Position numbers and translations under genes: made by a program | Part shown: positions 35,418 through 44,038 of the stretch, one piece after another | How positions within the stretch are numbered: position 1 is the stretch's first letter | Layout: each line of letters opens with the position of its first letter | The notes under the pieces: model-generated | Seen by the model: the letters and a program-made list of their open reading frames with translations, nothing else | Told to the model about the DNA's origin: nothing | Database searches by the model: none | Origin: Mycolicibacterium helvum | GTDB lineage: Bacteria > Actinomycetota > Actinomycetes > Mycobacteriales > Mycobacteriaceae | Reading direction: 5' to 3' | DNA: 64,000 bases | Assembly: GCF_010731895.1 (NCBI RefSeq) | Contig: NZ_AP022596.1 | Coordinates: 558,001 to 622,000 of the forward strand

Positions 35418-36410
35418 CTAGAGTTCCCTGTACTCCTCGGCGATGAGGGCACGGTGCTCGGCAGCACCGCCCAGCATCAGCTCTCCGGACTTGGCGCGCT
35501 TGAGCGCGAATTGGACATCGTTCTCCCATGTGAAGCCCATGGCCCCGAAGAGTTGCAGGCCGTGTCGGAACACCACCGACTGGCAATCGCCGGCCGCGGC
35601 CTTCGCCATCGAAGCGGCCAACCGTCTGCGCGGGTCGTCGGCACTAATGGCCAAGGCGGCGAAGTACGCGAGCGCACGGGCCCTTTCGATCGCGACGTGC
35701 ATGTCGACCGCCTTGTGTTGCACGGCCTGGAAGGAGCCGATCGGAACCCCGAACTGGTGACGGTCGCGCACATGTTGCAGAGCCAGGTCGAGAACACGCT
35801 GGCACGCTCCGACAGTCGTGATCGCCAGTCCGGTCAGCGCGATATGACGGGCCTGCTCGGGCGCGGAGTGCACGCGATCGTCGTCGGAGACGAGCACGCC
35901 GGGAAAGGTCACGTCAGCGATGTGTAGCACCGGATCGAATACCGGGATGCGGGTGATAGTCGCGGCAGCGGCCTCGACAATGAAAACCCCGCCGTCGGTC
36001 AGCACGGCCAGCTTCTGCGCTCGGTCGGCGTCTAGGACGTATCGGGCGGTCCCAGACAGCACCCACCCGTCGGCATCTCGATGCGCGGTGACCCCGCCGA
36101 ACACCGCGGCGCCCGGCTGCTTCGGGTCGTAGCGGTCCCCGGCCAACGGCGCGAACTGCGTGAGAGTGGCCAGGAACGGGGTCGGATCGGTCGCGCGGCC
36201 GAACTCTTCGAGCACGATCGCCAGCTCGACGGCGTTCTCAGGGTCGGCCAACTCGGTCCAGCCAGCCTCCGCGTGGGAGTCCCACAGGGGGCCCGGGTCG
36301 ACGCCATCCTCGGCGATTCCGCGAATCAACGAAGCGGGGCACTGCTTGGCCACCGCATCGCGGACAGTGTCCTGCCACAACCGCTGATCAGCATCGAATT
36401 CCAGTAGCAC
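35418..36410 (-). CDS. Acyl-CoA dehydrogenase, small partner
   Basis: The 330-residue ACAD-like protein is shorter than usual; the mid-domain is reduced and the C-terminal part has RDRHQFGVPIGSFQAVQHKAVDM and LQLFGAMGFTWENDVQF. It ends one base before the start of the 392-residue partner. In such pairs the two chains form an alpha2beta2 enzyme with two active sites. A GAGAA-type palindrome lies about 40-50 bases upstream of ATG 36410, and the region is divergent from the amidohydrolase operon. Confidence 0.87.
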   Translation of the reverse strand: MLLEFDADQRLWQDTVRDAVAKQCPASLIRGIAEDGVDPGPLWDSHAEAGWTELADPENAVELAIVLEEFGRATDPTPFLATLTQFAPLAGDRYDPKQPGAAVFGGVTAHRDADGWVLSGTARYVLDADRAQKLAVLTDGGVFIVEAAAATITRIPVFDPVLHIADVTFPGVLVSDDDRVHSAPEQARHIALTGLAITTVGACQRVLDLALQHVRDRHQFGVPIGSFQAVQHKAVDMHVAIERARALAYFAALAISADDPRRRLAASMAKAAAGDCQSVVFRHGLQLFGAMGFTWENDVQFALKRAKSGELMLGGAAEHRALIAEEYREL

Positions 36411-36445
36411 CCGCCGCCTCCTGCCCGGACCGGACCAACCCGAAT

Positions 36446-36460
36446 GGAAATATGATTCTC
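36446..36460. promoter_or_regulatory. GAGAA-N5-TTCTC-like palindrome
   Basis: GGAAATATGATTCTC keeps eight of ten arm positions plus the inner T/A pair. It lies 36-50 bases upstream of the ACAD start at 36410, reading GAGAAT on that gene's strand. It belongs to the recurrent motif set. Confidence 0.4.
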
Positions 36461-36571
36461 CATTCGCGCGTCATCGGTTCTCCCTAGACGGTATCGCACT
36501 CTAGCGGCTGATTTGCTTGCTGCCTACGGACGGGTGAGGCAAAGTGGTAATGACGTTCTACTCTCAATCAC

Positions 36572-36586
36572 GAGAACATTATTCTT
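36572..36586. promoter_or_regulatory. GAGAA-N5-TTCTC-like palindrome
   Basis: GAGAACATTATTCTT matches nine of ten arm positions. It is 55-69 bases upstream of the amidohydrolase start at 36641, on the other side of the same divergent gap as the site at 36446. Confidence 0.4.
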
Positions 36587-36640
36587 GCCCGTGAAGAACT
36601 ACGATTTACACTGAGGCAGACACCCCGGAAGGTGGGTTTG

Positions 36641-37732
36641 GTGATAGAGCACCGCGACGGGACGACGACGCCCGTGATCGACGCGAGCGTGCACATCTTC
36701 TTCGGGTCGACCCCCGAGTTGCGCGGCGTGATGCGGGAGCCATTCAAGAGTCGCGGCTTCCCCGATTACGAGATGGACTGGTACGGCGCCCCCGGCGGCG
36801 AATACCTCAGCGAGGCTCGCGGGCCGGACGGCCAGTACCCCGGCTCCGACCCGGCCATCGTCGCCCAGCACCTGTTCGCCGATCGCGGCGTCGACGTCGC
36901 CGTCCTGCACCCGATGGGCCGGGGCATCATGCCCGACCGTCACTTGGGCACCGCGATCCTGGCCGCCCACAACGAGATGCTGATCTCATGCTGGCTGGAT
37001 CACCCCGAATTCGGCGAGCGATTCCGCGGCACCATCCGGGTCAACCCCGACGACATCCGCGGCGCGCTGCGCGAAATCGACAAGTACAAGGACCACCCCG
37101 GCGTGGTGCAGATCGGCATCCCGCTGCAGTCCCGCGAGCTGTACGGCAAGCCGCAGTTCTGGGAGCTGTGGGAAGCGGCCGTCGAGGCCGGTCTGCCGGT
37201 GGCCGCCCACATCGAGACCGGCGAGGGCATCGCGTTTCCGCCGACCCCGTCCGGACACACCAGGACCTTCGAGCAGTACCTGAGCTTCATGTCGCTCAAC
37301 TACATCTACCACCTGCTGAACTTGATCGCCGAGGGCGTTTTCGAACGGCTGCCGGAGCTGAAATTCGTCTGGGCAGATGGCGCCGCGGACATGGTGACGC
37401 CGTTCATGTGGCGGATGGACTGCTTCGGACGCCCGCATCTGGAGCAGACACCGTGGGCTCCCAAGATGCCCAGCGACTACCTGCCCGGCCACGTCCACTT
37501 CATCCACAACAGCCTCGATGGGCCGGGGGACGCCGACTTCGCCGACGAATGGCTGTCGTTCACCGGCAAGGAGGACATGCTGATGTTCGGCTCGAGCTAT
37601 CCGCACTGGCATTGCGCCGACGTCCTCGACTTGCCCACGGCGTGGACTGCCGAGCAGCGCGAAAAGGTCTGCTGGCGCAATGCCGCGCAGCTCTACGGCA
37701 TAGATATTCCGGCCGTCATCAGAACACACTGA
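36641..37732 (+). CDS. Amidohydrolase-2 family protein, likely altered active site
   Basis: The product has 363 residues. The fold is that of ACMSD/gamma-resorcylate-decarboxylase-like amidohydrolases (VIDASVHIFFG at the start, IGIPLQSRELYGKPQFWELWE, LKFVWADGAADMVTPFMWRMD, then SSYPHWH). The usual Asp of the SDYPH motif is Ser here (near residue 319), while the next gene keeps it. It may therefore be a non-catalytic partner. GGAAGG at 36627-36632 favours GTG 36641; GTG 36632 or TTG 36638 are alternatives. It is the first gene of the 36.6-40.2 kb operon. Confidence 0.8.
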   Translation: MIEHRDGTTTPVIDASVHIFFGSTPELRGVMREPFKSRGFPDYEMDWYGAPGGEYLSEARGPDGQYPGSDPAIVAQHLFADRGVDVAVLHPMGRGIMPDRHLGTAILAAHNEMLISCWLDHPEFGERFRGTIRVNPDDIRGALREIDKYKDHPGVVQIGIPLQSRELYGKPQFWELWEAAVEAGLPVAAHIETGEGIAFPPTPSGHTRTFEQYLSFMSLNYIYHLLNLIAEGVFERLPELKFVWADGAADMVTPFMWRMDCFGRPHLEQTPWAPKMPSDYLPGHVHFIHNSLDGPGDADFADEWLSFTGKEDMLMFGSSYPHWHCADVLDLPTAWTAEQREKVCWRNAAQLYGIDIPAVIRTH

Positions 37733-37758
37733 GTCGCACAGCGAGCTGAGGAGAAACT

Positions 37759-38904
37759 ATGACTCTGACCCACATCCAGGAACGGGTCGCTCCTGCCGAG
37801 CGCATTGCGATCCGTTGCGTCGACTCCGATGTACATCCGGTCCCCCGCCGCGGCGTGCTGCAGGAGTACATCCCGGAGCCGTTGCGTAGCAAGTACTTCA
37901 GGAATCACCGTGTCGGCGAGACGATCTACTACGACGCCCCCGATTACGCGCACGCATACGCGATGCGGGTCGACACCTTCCCCGACGACGGCGAGTTCGC
38001 CTGCAGCGATCCAGAACTTGCACTTCGGCAGGCCGTCATGGAGGCCGGCGCCGACGTCTGCATCCTCGAACCCGCGCACGCCCCCTGCCGGCTACCGGAA
38101 GCGACCGCGGCATTGTCCTACGCGCACAACAGCTGGCAGGCCGAGCACTGGCTGGACAACAAGACCAACTGGCACGAACGCTGGCGCGGCTCGATCCTGG
38201 TGGCCACCGAAGACCCCCTCGGCGGCGCCCGCGAAATCGAGAAATGGGCCGAGCACCCGTACATGTCGCAGATCCTGATCAAGGCCGAACCCCGCCCGTC
38301 GTGGGGTGACCCGCAGTACAACCCCCTCTGGGAAGCCGCCACCAAGCACGACATGCCCGTCAGCTGCCACCTATCCCGCGGTTTCTTCGAGACTCTGCCG
38401 ATCCCACCGGTCGGCTTCCCGAGCTACAACCACGATTTCATGGTCAGCTACTCGCTACTGGCCGCCAACCAGGTGATGAGCCTGATCTTCGACGGAGTCT
38501 TCGACCGCTACCCCACCCTGCGCATCGTGTTCGTCGAGCACGCCTTCAGCTGGATCCTGCCGCTGATGTGGCGCATGGACGCCATCTACTCCGCGCGCAA
38601 GTCCTGGCTGGACATCACGCGCAAACCGTCCGAGTACGTCAAAGAACACATCAAATTCACCACCCAGCCCCTGGACTACCCCGAAGACAAAACCGAACTG
38701 CTACGGGCCTTCGAATGGATGGAATGCGAGAAGATCCTGCTCTTCTCCTCCGACTACCCGCACTGGACGTACGACGACCCACGCTGGCTGATCAAACACC
38801 TGCCCGAGCACGCCAGGGAAGCGGTGATGTTCCGCAACGGCATCGAGACCTACAAGCTGCCGGAGACCGTGCCCGCCCTCGAGGGCCAGACGCGGGTGTT
38901 CTGA
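37759..38904 (+). CDS. Amidohydrolase-2 family protein
   Basis: The 381-residue protein is paralogous to the preceding one: CVDSDVHPVPRRGV near the start with the Asp/His metal motif, SCHLSRGFFETLP in the middle, FVEHAFSWILPLMWRMD, and FSSDYPHW keeping the catalytic/metal Asp. Such TIM-barrel enzymes hydrolyse or decarboxylate ring-derived acids. The start follows GAGGAGAAACT. It lies 26 bases after its paralogue, so the two may form a heteromer. The likely role is ring cleavage-product processing (inference). Confidence 0.87.
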   Translation: MTLTHIQERVAPAERIAIRCVDSDVHPVPRRGVLQEYIPEPLRSKYFRNHRVGETIYYDAPDYAHAYAMRVDTFPDDGEFACSDPELALRQAVMEAGADVCILEPAHAPCRLPEATAALSYAHNSWQAEHWLDNKTNWHERWRGSILVATEDPLGGAREIEKWAEHPYMSQILIKAEPRPSWGDPQYNPLWEAATKHDMPVSCHLSRGFFETLPIPPVGFPSYNHDFMVSYSLLAANQVMSLIFDGVFDRYPTLRIVFVEHAFSWILPLMWRMDAIYSARKSWLDITRKPSEYVKEHIKFTTQPLDYPEDKTELLRAFEWMECEKILLFSSDYPHWTYDDPRWLIKHLPEHAREAVMFRNGIETYKLPETVPALEGQTRVF

Positions 38905-38910
38905 ACAATA

Positions 38911-39303
38911 ATGACAGAAGCACAAAAGCAGCCCCGCCTGGCGCAGGGTCGGGAGCACGTGGTCGCCACCATCGACGAAATCCCGCCGGGCACACACAAA
39001 CTGGTCCCGATCGGCCGGCACGGCGTCGGCGTATACAACGTCAACGGCACGTTCTACGCCATCGCGAACTACTGCCCGCACGAGGGTGGCCCGCTGTGTT
39101 CGGGGCGCCCGCGTGGCCGCAACATCGTCGACGAAAACGTCCCCGGCGACGCCGTGATGGTGCGCGATATGGAATTCATCTACTGTCCGTGGCACCAATG
39201 GGGGTTCGAGTTGGCAACAGGCACCACGGCGGTCAAGCCCGAATGGAGCATCCGCACCTACCCGGTACGCGTGGTGGGCGACGACGTTCTCGTGACGGCA
39301 TGA
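38911..39303 (+). CDS. Rieske [2Fe-2S] protein
   Basis: The 130-residue protein has a full Rieske cluster site: Cys55-x-His57 in NYCPHEGGPLC and Cys92-x2-His95 in YCPWHQWGF. It is a stand-alone Rieske ferredoxin-like domain rather than an oxygenase subunit, because there is no catalytic iron domain. It could donate electrons to an oxygenase or be a regulatory partner of the amidohydrolases. Its stop overlaps the next start by four bases. Confidence 0.88.
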   Translation: MTEAQKQPRLAQGREHVVATIDEIPPGTHKLVPIGRHGVGVYNVNGTFYAIANYCPHEGGPLCSGRPRGRNIVDENVPGDAVMVRDMEFIYCPWHQWGFELATGTTAVKPEWSIRTYPVRVVGDDVLVTA

Positions 39304-40208
39304 GCACGCCGGTGACGGCCGGTCCGCAACTGCGCGACGGCGAGCAGGTTTTCGAGATCAACGGCGGCAACGTCGTGTACGAAATCCTGGGTGAAACCGG
39401 CGATTACATCGCCCTGACCCCAGGCGGCCGATACAGCAAGGACATCGAAGGCTTGCGCCCGCTGGCCGAAGAACTGGTCAAGGGTGGTTACCGGGTCCTG
39501 CTGTGGGACCGCCCCAACTGCGGAAAATCCGACCTGCAGTTCTACGGCAAGAGCGAATCACACATGCGCGCCGAGACATTGCACGGGCTGATCACCGGCC
39601 TCGGTATCGGCCCGTGCGTCATTGCCGGCGGCTCCGGTGGTGCCAGGGATTCCATCCTGACGACGATCCTGCACCCCGAGATCGTCACGAAGCTGGTGAC
39701 CTGGAACATCGTTGGCGGCGTATACGGCAGCTTCGTTCTTGGCTCGTACTACCTGGTTCCGAGCATCCTGGCAGTCCGCGGCCTGGGCATCAAAGGACTT
39801 CTACACGTTGATGAGTGGAAAGAACGCATCGCCGAGAACGCCGTCAACAGGGACCGGATCCTGGCGCTGGACGCCGACGAGTTCCTCCGGGTCATGCTGC
39901 GCTGGCTCAACGCGTTCGTCCCCAAACCCGGCCAGGCGATCCCCGGTGTCGACGACGAGCTCTTCGCAGACATCAAGGTGCCCACCCTCATCATTCGTGG
40001 CGGCGAGAACGACTGGGATCACCCCAAACGCACCTCGCTGGAGGTGAACTGCCTCATCAAGGGCTCGACGCTGATCGACCCGCCGTGGCCGGAGGACGCC
40101 TGGGAGCGTGCCGGCGAGGACCGAGCTTCTGGGAAGGTCAAGCGGTTCAACATGTTCGACACCTGGGTGCAGGCGGCCCCGGCCATTCTTGACTTCCTCG
40201 GCCGATGA
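39300..40208 (+). CDS. Alpha/beta hydrolase
   Basis: The 302-residue protein has an alpha/beta-hydrolase core: YRVLLWDRPNCGKSD, nucleophile elbow AGGSGGARDS (GxSxG) near residue 112, and PTLIIRGGENDWDHP near 225-239 that holds the acid region. It probably acts as a C-C bond or ester hydrolase on a ring-cleavage product. ATG 39300 overlaps the Rieske stop (ATGA). The frame continues far upstream but that part is antisense-free shadow of the two previous genes. Confidence 0.87.
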   Translation: MSTPVTAGPQLRDGEQVFEINGGNVVYEILGETGDYIALTPGGRYSKDIEGLRPLAEELVKGGYRVLLWDRPNCGKSDLQFYGKSESHMRAETLHGLITGLGIGPCVIAGGSGGARDSILTTILHPEIVTKLVTWNIVGGVYGSFVLGSYYLVPSILAVRGLGIKGLLHVDEWKERIAENAVNRDRILALDADEFLRVMLRWLNAFVPKPGQAIPGVDDELFADIKVPTLIIRGGENDWDHPKRTSLEVNCLIKGSTLIDPPWPEDAWERAGEDRASGKVKRFNMFDTWVQAAPAILDFLGR

Positions 40209-40222
40209 GCAACCGGTTCGGA

Positions 40223-40705
40223 TCAGACCATGCGGATGTGAATCTCGCAGTTGGTCGAGGCTTCCAGCGCGGTGTGCACCCGACTCTCCGGGATCCGAGC
40301 CATGTCATCTTTGCGCAACGTCACGACGATGATGTCGTAGCCGTCACCGCCGGCGGTTCGCTCGATCTCACCGCGCAAGCCGAAACCGGCCAGCACCCCG
40401 TGAACGTCCTCGTCGGTGCCACGACTGACATAGGTCACCACACCGGAGACCGGCTCCGTGCCGAAGGCCTTGGTACACAAGGTGATCGCACCGCGGGTGA
40501 ATCCGTCTGGATCGTTGGCGTCGGTACTGCTGATCAACAGTTCGGCAACACGCCGACCACGCGGCATCGCGGCCAGACTGTTGTCGACCACCGTCACGCC
40601 GTCCTGTTCGGCAAGAGTGCGCAGCGCCGCGACGCCCTCGGTGAGCTGGGCCGGCGTCAGCTCACCAGACGGGTCGACATCGACACGAACCACAGCCGTT
40701 CTCAT
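40223..40705 (-). CDS. Conserved protein of unknown function
   Basis: The 160-residue protein begins MRTAVVRVDVDPSGELTP and has alternating strand/helix segments (VTVVDNSLAAMPRGRRV, SGVVTYVSRGTDEDVHGVL, DGYDIIVVTLRKDDMARIPES). It ends IHIRMV. The small alpha/beta pattern could suit a regulatory or ligand-binding domain; I do not recognise it. ATG 40705 is used; the longer frame upstream overlaps the divergent NuoF-like gene. It converges on the hydrolase gene, with 14 bases between stops. Confidence 0.6.
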   Translation of the reverse strand: MRTAVVRVDVDPSGELTPAQLTEGVAALRTLAEQDGVTVVDNSLAAMPRGRRVAELLISSTDANDPDGFTRGAITLCTKAFGTEPVSGVVTYVSRGTDEDVHGVLAGFGLRGEIERTAGGDGYDIIVVTLRKDDMARIPESRVHTALEASTNCEIHIRMV

Positions 40706-40758
40706 GCGCCTCAGCGTAGCGACCGCGTGCCGAGCGCCCGAACCAGAAGAGGTGACCG

Positions 40759-42066
40759 ATGAACACGACCGCACCCGCGGGCACGGCCTTGACCGTCGCC
40801 ACCGCACCCGGCTGCTCATCCCGATTGCTCCGGCTGCCTGAGACGGTGGAGAACATGAGCGCCTACGCGTCCGCCGGCGGCTACGAGCTCCTGGCGAACG
40901 CCGAATCGCTGCTCGCCGAGGTGGAGAACTCCGGCCTGCTGGGCCGCGGCGGTGCCGCGTTCCCGCTGGCGGTCAAACTGCGGACCGTGCGCGCCGCGCA
41001 CACCAGGGGCCACGAGACGGTGGTGCTGGCCAACGGTGAGGAAGGCGAGCCTGCTTCGGTCAAGGACCGCTGGCTGCTCCGCCACCGCCCGCACCTAGTG
41101 CTCGATGGCGTGCGACTGGCCGCGCGGCTGGTCGGTGCGACGCGGGCCTATGTCTATGTGTCCGATCCGGATGCGACGCGCACCATCGATATCGCACTCA
41201 ACGAAGTCGGCTTCGATACGGTTGGTGGCCTGGATATTTCGATCGTGACCGTGGAACCCGGTTACGTGGCCGGCGAGGAAACCGCGGCGGTGCGGGCCAT
41301 CAACGGCGGGCCGGCCAAACCGACCGACAAGCCGCCACGACCGTTCCAGCACGGTATCTCCGGGCATCCCACCCTGGTCAGCAACGTCGAAACCCTGGCG
41401 AACCTGCCGTATCTGCAGCGCCACGGCGCGGCGGCCTTCCGGTCAGCCGGCACGGCCGCGTCCCCGGGCACCTTCCTGGTGACGATCACCGGCGCGGGAC
41501 TGCCACCCGCCCTGTACGAAGTCCCGCACGGCATGTCGTTCACCGACCTACTTGCGCTTCACGGTGTTTCACCGGAATCGGTCCAGGGCGCCCTGATGGG
41601 CGGCTACTTTGCCGGGCTGCTCAACCGCGATGTGCTGGGCACCACCCTCGACCACGAGACCTTCCGTCAGCTGGGCAGCGGCCTTGGTTGCGGTGCGATC
41701 GCGATCCTGACCGACGACTGCCCGGTGGCGGTGGCAGCGTCGGTACTGGCCTACTTCGACCGCGAGAACGCCGGGCAGTGCGGGTCGTGCTTCAACGGCA
41801 CGGCGGCGATGGCCGCGGCGGCGGGTGCACTGCGCGACGGGCTAGCGACCGCCGAAGACGTTGCCCGCCTGCAGCGTTGGTCAGTCGTGCTTCGCGGCCG
41901 TGGTGCCTGCGCCACCCTTGACGGGGCGGCCAACGTCGCGGCCAGCCTGCTCAAACATTTCCCCCAGATGGTCGAACAGCATCTGGCCGGCGCGTGCGAT
42001 CCCTGCCACTCGGCCGCGTTCAGCGCCCAGCGGCCCTACGAAGTGGAGGCGGTGACCCAGCGATGA
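40759..42066 (+). CDS. NuoF-like NADH:acceptor flavoprotein
   Basis: The 435-residue protein resembles NADH-quinone oxidoreductase subunit F/51 kDa: the FMN/NADH glycine motif GRGGAAFP at 62-69, NGEEGEPASVKDR, GEETA near 172-176, HPTLVSNVETLANLP near 203-217, and C-terminal CGSC at 341-344 with a further Cys in RGACATLDG. NuoF has CxxCxxC; the third Cys is Gly here, so the Fe-S cluster may be incomplete. Coupled by four bases to a ferredoxin gene, it is a good candidate NAD(P)H reductase for local ferredoxins and P450s. Confidence 0.85.
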   Translation: MNTTAPAGTALTVATAPGCSSRLLRLPETVENMSAYASAGGYELLANAESLLAEVENSGLLGRGGAAFPLAVKLRTVRAAHTRGHETVVLANGEEGEPASVKDRWLLRHRPHLVLDGVRLAARLVGATRAYVYVSDPDATRTIDIALNEVGFDTVGGLDISIVTVEPGYVAGEETAAVRAINGGPAKPTDKPPRPFQHGISGHPTLVSNVETLANLPYLQRHGAAAFRSAGTAASPGTFLVTITGAGLPPALYEVPHGMSFTDLLALHGVSPESVQGALMGGYFAGLLNRDVLGTTLDHETFRQLGSGLGCGAIAILTDDCPVAVAASVLAYFDRENAGQCGSCFNGTAAMAAAAGALRDGLATAEDVARLQRWSVVLRGRGACATLDGAANVAASLLKHFPQMVEQHLAGACDPCHSAAFSAQRPYEVEAVTQR

Positions 42067-42362
42067 GCAGGGCGATGCGAATCCGGCTGGACCGGACGAT
42101 CTGCGACGGCTTCGGCATCTGCGCCAAGCACGCGCCGAAGCACTTCTCACTCGACGACTGGGGTTATGCATCCCTGATCGGCGACGGCACCGTCGAGGGG
42201 GCCGACCGCGACGATGTCTTGCGGGCGCTGTTCGACTGCCCGGTGCACGCGATCGTGGAGATCAGCGGCGACGAATTCGACGGCGAGGCACGACCAAGCC
42301 CGGATACGCCGGCGGCCGATGAGACGCCGGTCTTCGAGGCGCGCTGGGGCTACGCCCAGTGA
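42063..42362 (+). CDS. [3Fe-4S]-type ferredoxin with C-terminal extension
   Basis: The 99-residue ferredoxin has cysteines in CDGFGIC and DCPVHAI, the CxxXxxC(x)nCP pattern with Phe at the variable position. The acidic C-terminal 30 residues (DEFDGEARPSPD and on) are extra compared with the P450 ferredoxins at 27660 and 47837. Its start overlaps the NuoF-like stop (ATGA) and its stop overlaps the DUF35-thiolase start, so the NuoF-like protein is its probable reductase. MRIRLDRT at 42075 is an alternative start. Confidence 0.87.
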   Translation: MSRAMRIRLDRTICDGFGICAKHAPKHFSLDDWGYASLIGDGTVEGADRDDVLRALFDCPVHAIVEISGDEFDGEARPSPDTPAADETPVFEARWGYAQ

Positions 42363-44005
42363 GCCGCGTTCCCCTGCCACAGGTCGTGGGAGAGAACGAG
42401 TTCTTCTGGACCTCCGGCGCCGACGGCACACTGCGCATCCAGGAATGTCAGGGCTGCACAGCGCTGATCCACCCGCCCCAGCCGGTGTGCCGGTACTGCG
42501 GCAGCCACGTTCTCAAGGCGCGCCCGGTCAGTGGGCGGGCGGTGCTGTCAGCCTTCACCGTCAACCAGCGTTTCAGCATTCCCGGATTGCCGGCACCCTA
42601 CGTAGTGGCGCAGGTCGCGATCACCGAGGACCCGCGCGTCCGGTTGACCACCAACATCGTCGACGCCGATCCCGATGACCTGGAACTGGGCCAGCTCGTC
42701 GAGGTCGTCTTCGAACAGAACGACGACGTCTATCTCCCGCTATTCCGTCCGGTTACACCGAAGCAGATTGCCGAGACACCGGCCGACGAGATCCCCCCGC
42801 AGGACTTCGCCAAACATGTCCGGCCGCCGCTGACCACGACCAAGTTCGAGGAACGTTCGGCGATAACGGGTATCGGCGCATCGCGGCTGGGACGCCGGCT
42901 GATGGCCAACCCGCTGGCGCTGACAGTCGAGGCCTGCGAGGCCGCGGTGGCCGACGCGGGATTGACGTTCGCCGATATCGACGGACTGTCCACCTACCCG
43001 GGCCTCGACATCGCCGGCATGGGCGAAGGTGGAGTGACCGCACTGGAAGGTGCACTGGGACTGCGTCCCGCCTGGTTCAACGGCGGGATGGAAACCTTCG
43101 GCCCGGGGGGGTCGATCATCGCTGCCATGATGGCGATCGCCACCGGGATGGCCCGGCACGTGCTGTGCTTCCGCACCCTGTGGGAGTCGACGTTCCAGGA
43201 ACTGCTCAAGCAGGGCAAGATGGCTCCCCCCGGCGGCCTGCGCACCACCAGCTGGCAGATTCCCTTCGGTGCCACGTCGGCCGCGCACACATTGGCGCTC
43301 AACGCCCAACGCCACTTCGCGCGGTATGGAACCACCCGCGAGACGCTGGGCTGGATCGCGCTCAACCAGCGCGCCAATGCCGCGCTGAACCCCACCGCCA
43401 TCTACCGCGACCCGATGACCATGGACGACTACCTGTCGGCGCGACCGATCACGACACCGTTCGGGCTCTACGACTGTGACGTGCCCTGCGACGGCGCGGT
43501 GGCGGTGATCGTCTCGGCGGTGGAGACCGCGCATGACATGCCCAAGCCGCCGGTGTTATTCGAGGCGGTGGGCACGCAGATCATCGAACGCACCGATTGG
43601 GATCAGTCCACACTGACGCACGAGCCGCAGGTGCTCGGCCAGGCGGCGCACATGTGGACCCGAACATCGTTGCGCCCCAGTGATGTCGATCTCGCCGAGC
43701 TCTACGACGGATTCTCGTTCAACTGCCTGTCCTGGATCGAGGCGCTCGGGTTCTGCGGTATCGGCGAAGCCAAGGACTTCCTGGACGGCGGCACCAACAT
43801 CGCGCGGGACGGGGTGCTGCCGCTGAACACCCACGGCGGCCAGCTCTCGCACGGCCGCACCCACGGTATGGGCCTGATCCACGAGGCCGTCAGCCAGCTG
43901 CGCGGCGAGGCCGCTGACAGGCAGGTCGCCAATGCCAAAGTCGCAGTGGTCAGTAGCGGCGGGCTGACGCCGAGCGGCGTGCTGCTGATGCGGGTCGATG
44001 ACTAG
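42359..44005 (+). CDS. DUF35-thiolase-like fusion, candidate Ltp2-type aldolase
   Basis: The product has 548 residues. Residues 1-155 form a DUF35 domain with a zinc ribbon (C30, C33, C44, C47) and an OB fold; residues 165-548 form an SCP2-thiolase-like domain. The thiolase part lacks the nucleophilic Cys (NGGMETFGPGG where NSCATG stands in the 21233 thiolase) and has Tyr449 in AELYDGFS where thiolases have His. Tyr in that position is the hallmark of Ltp2-type aldolases, which work with a DUF35 protein to cleave steroid side chains. Here both are in one chain. GTG 42359 overlaps the ferredoxin stop. Confidence 0.82.
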   Translation: MSRVPLPQVVGENEFFWTSGADGTLRIQECQGCTALIHPPQPVCRYCGSHVLKARPVSGRAVLSAFTVNQRFSIPGLPAPYVVAQVAITEDPRVRLTTNIVDADPDDLELGQLVEVVFEQNDDVYLPLFRPVTPKQIAETPADEIPPQDFAKHVRPPLTTTKFEERSAITGIGASRLGRRLMANPLALTVEACEAAVADAGLTFADIDGLSTYPGLDIAGMGEGGVTALEGALGLRPAWFNGGMETFGPGGSIIAAMMAIATGMARHVLCFRTLWESTFQELLKQGKMAPPGGLRTTSWQIPFGATSAAHTLALNAQRHFARYGTTRETLGWIALNQRANAALNPTAIYRDPMTMDDYLSARPITTPFGLYDCDVPCDGAVAVIVSAVETAHDMPKPPVLFEAVGTQIIERTDWDQSTLTHEPQVLGQAAHMWTRTSLRPSDVDLAELYDGFSFNCLSWIEALGFCGIGEAKDFLDGGTNIARDGVLPLNTHGGQLSHGRTHGMGLIHEAVSQLRGEAADRQVANAKVAVVSSGGLTPSGVLLMRVDD

Positions 44006-44038
44006 CGCGGCGAGCGAGAAGCCGAAGGCGGATCGCGC

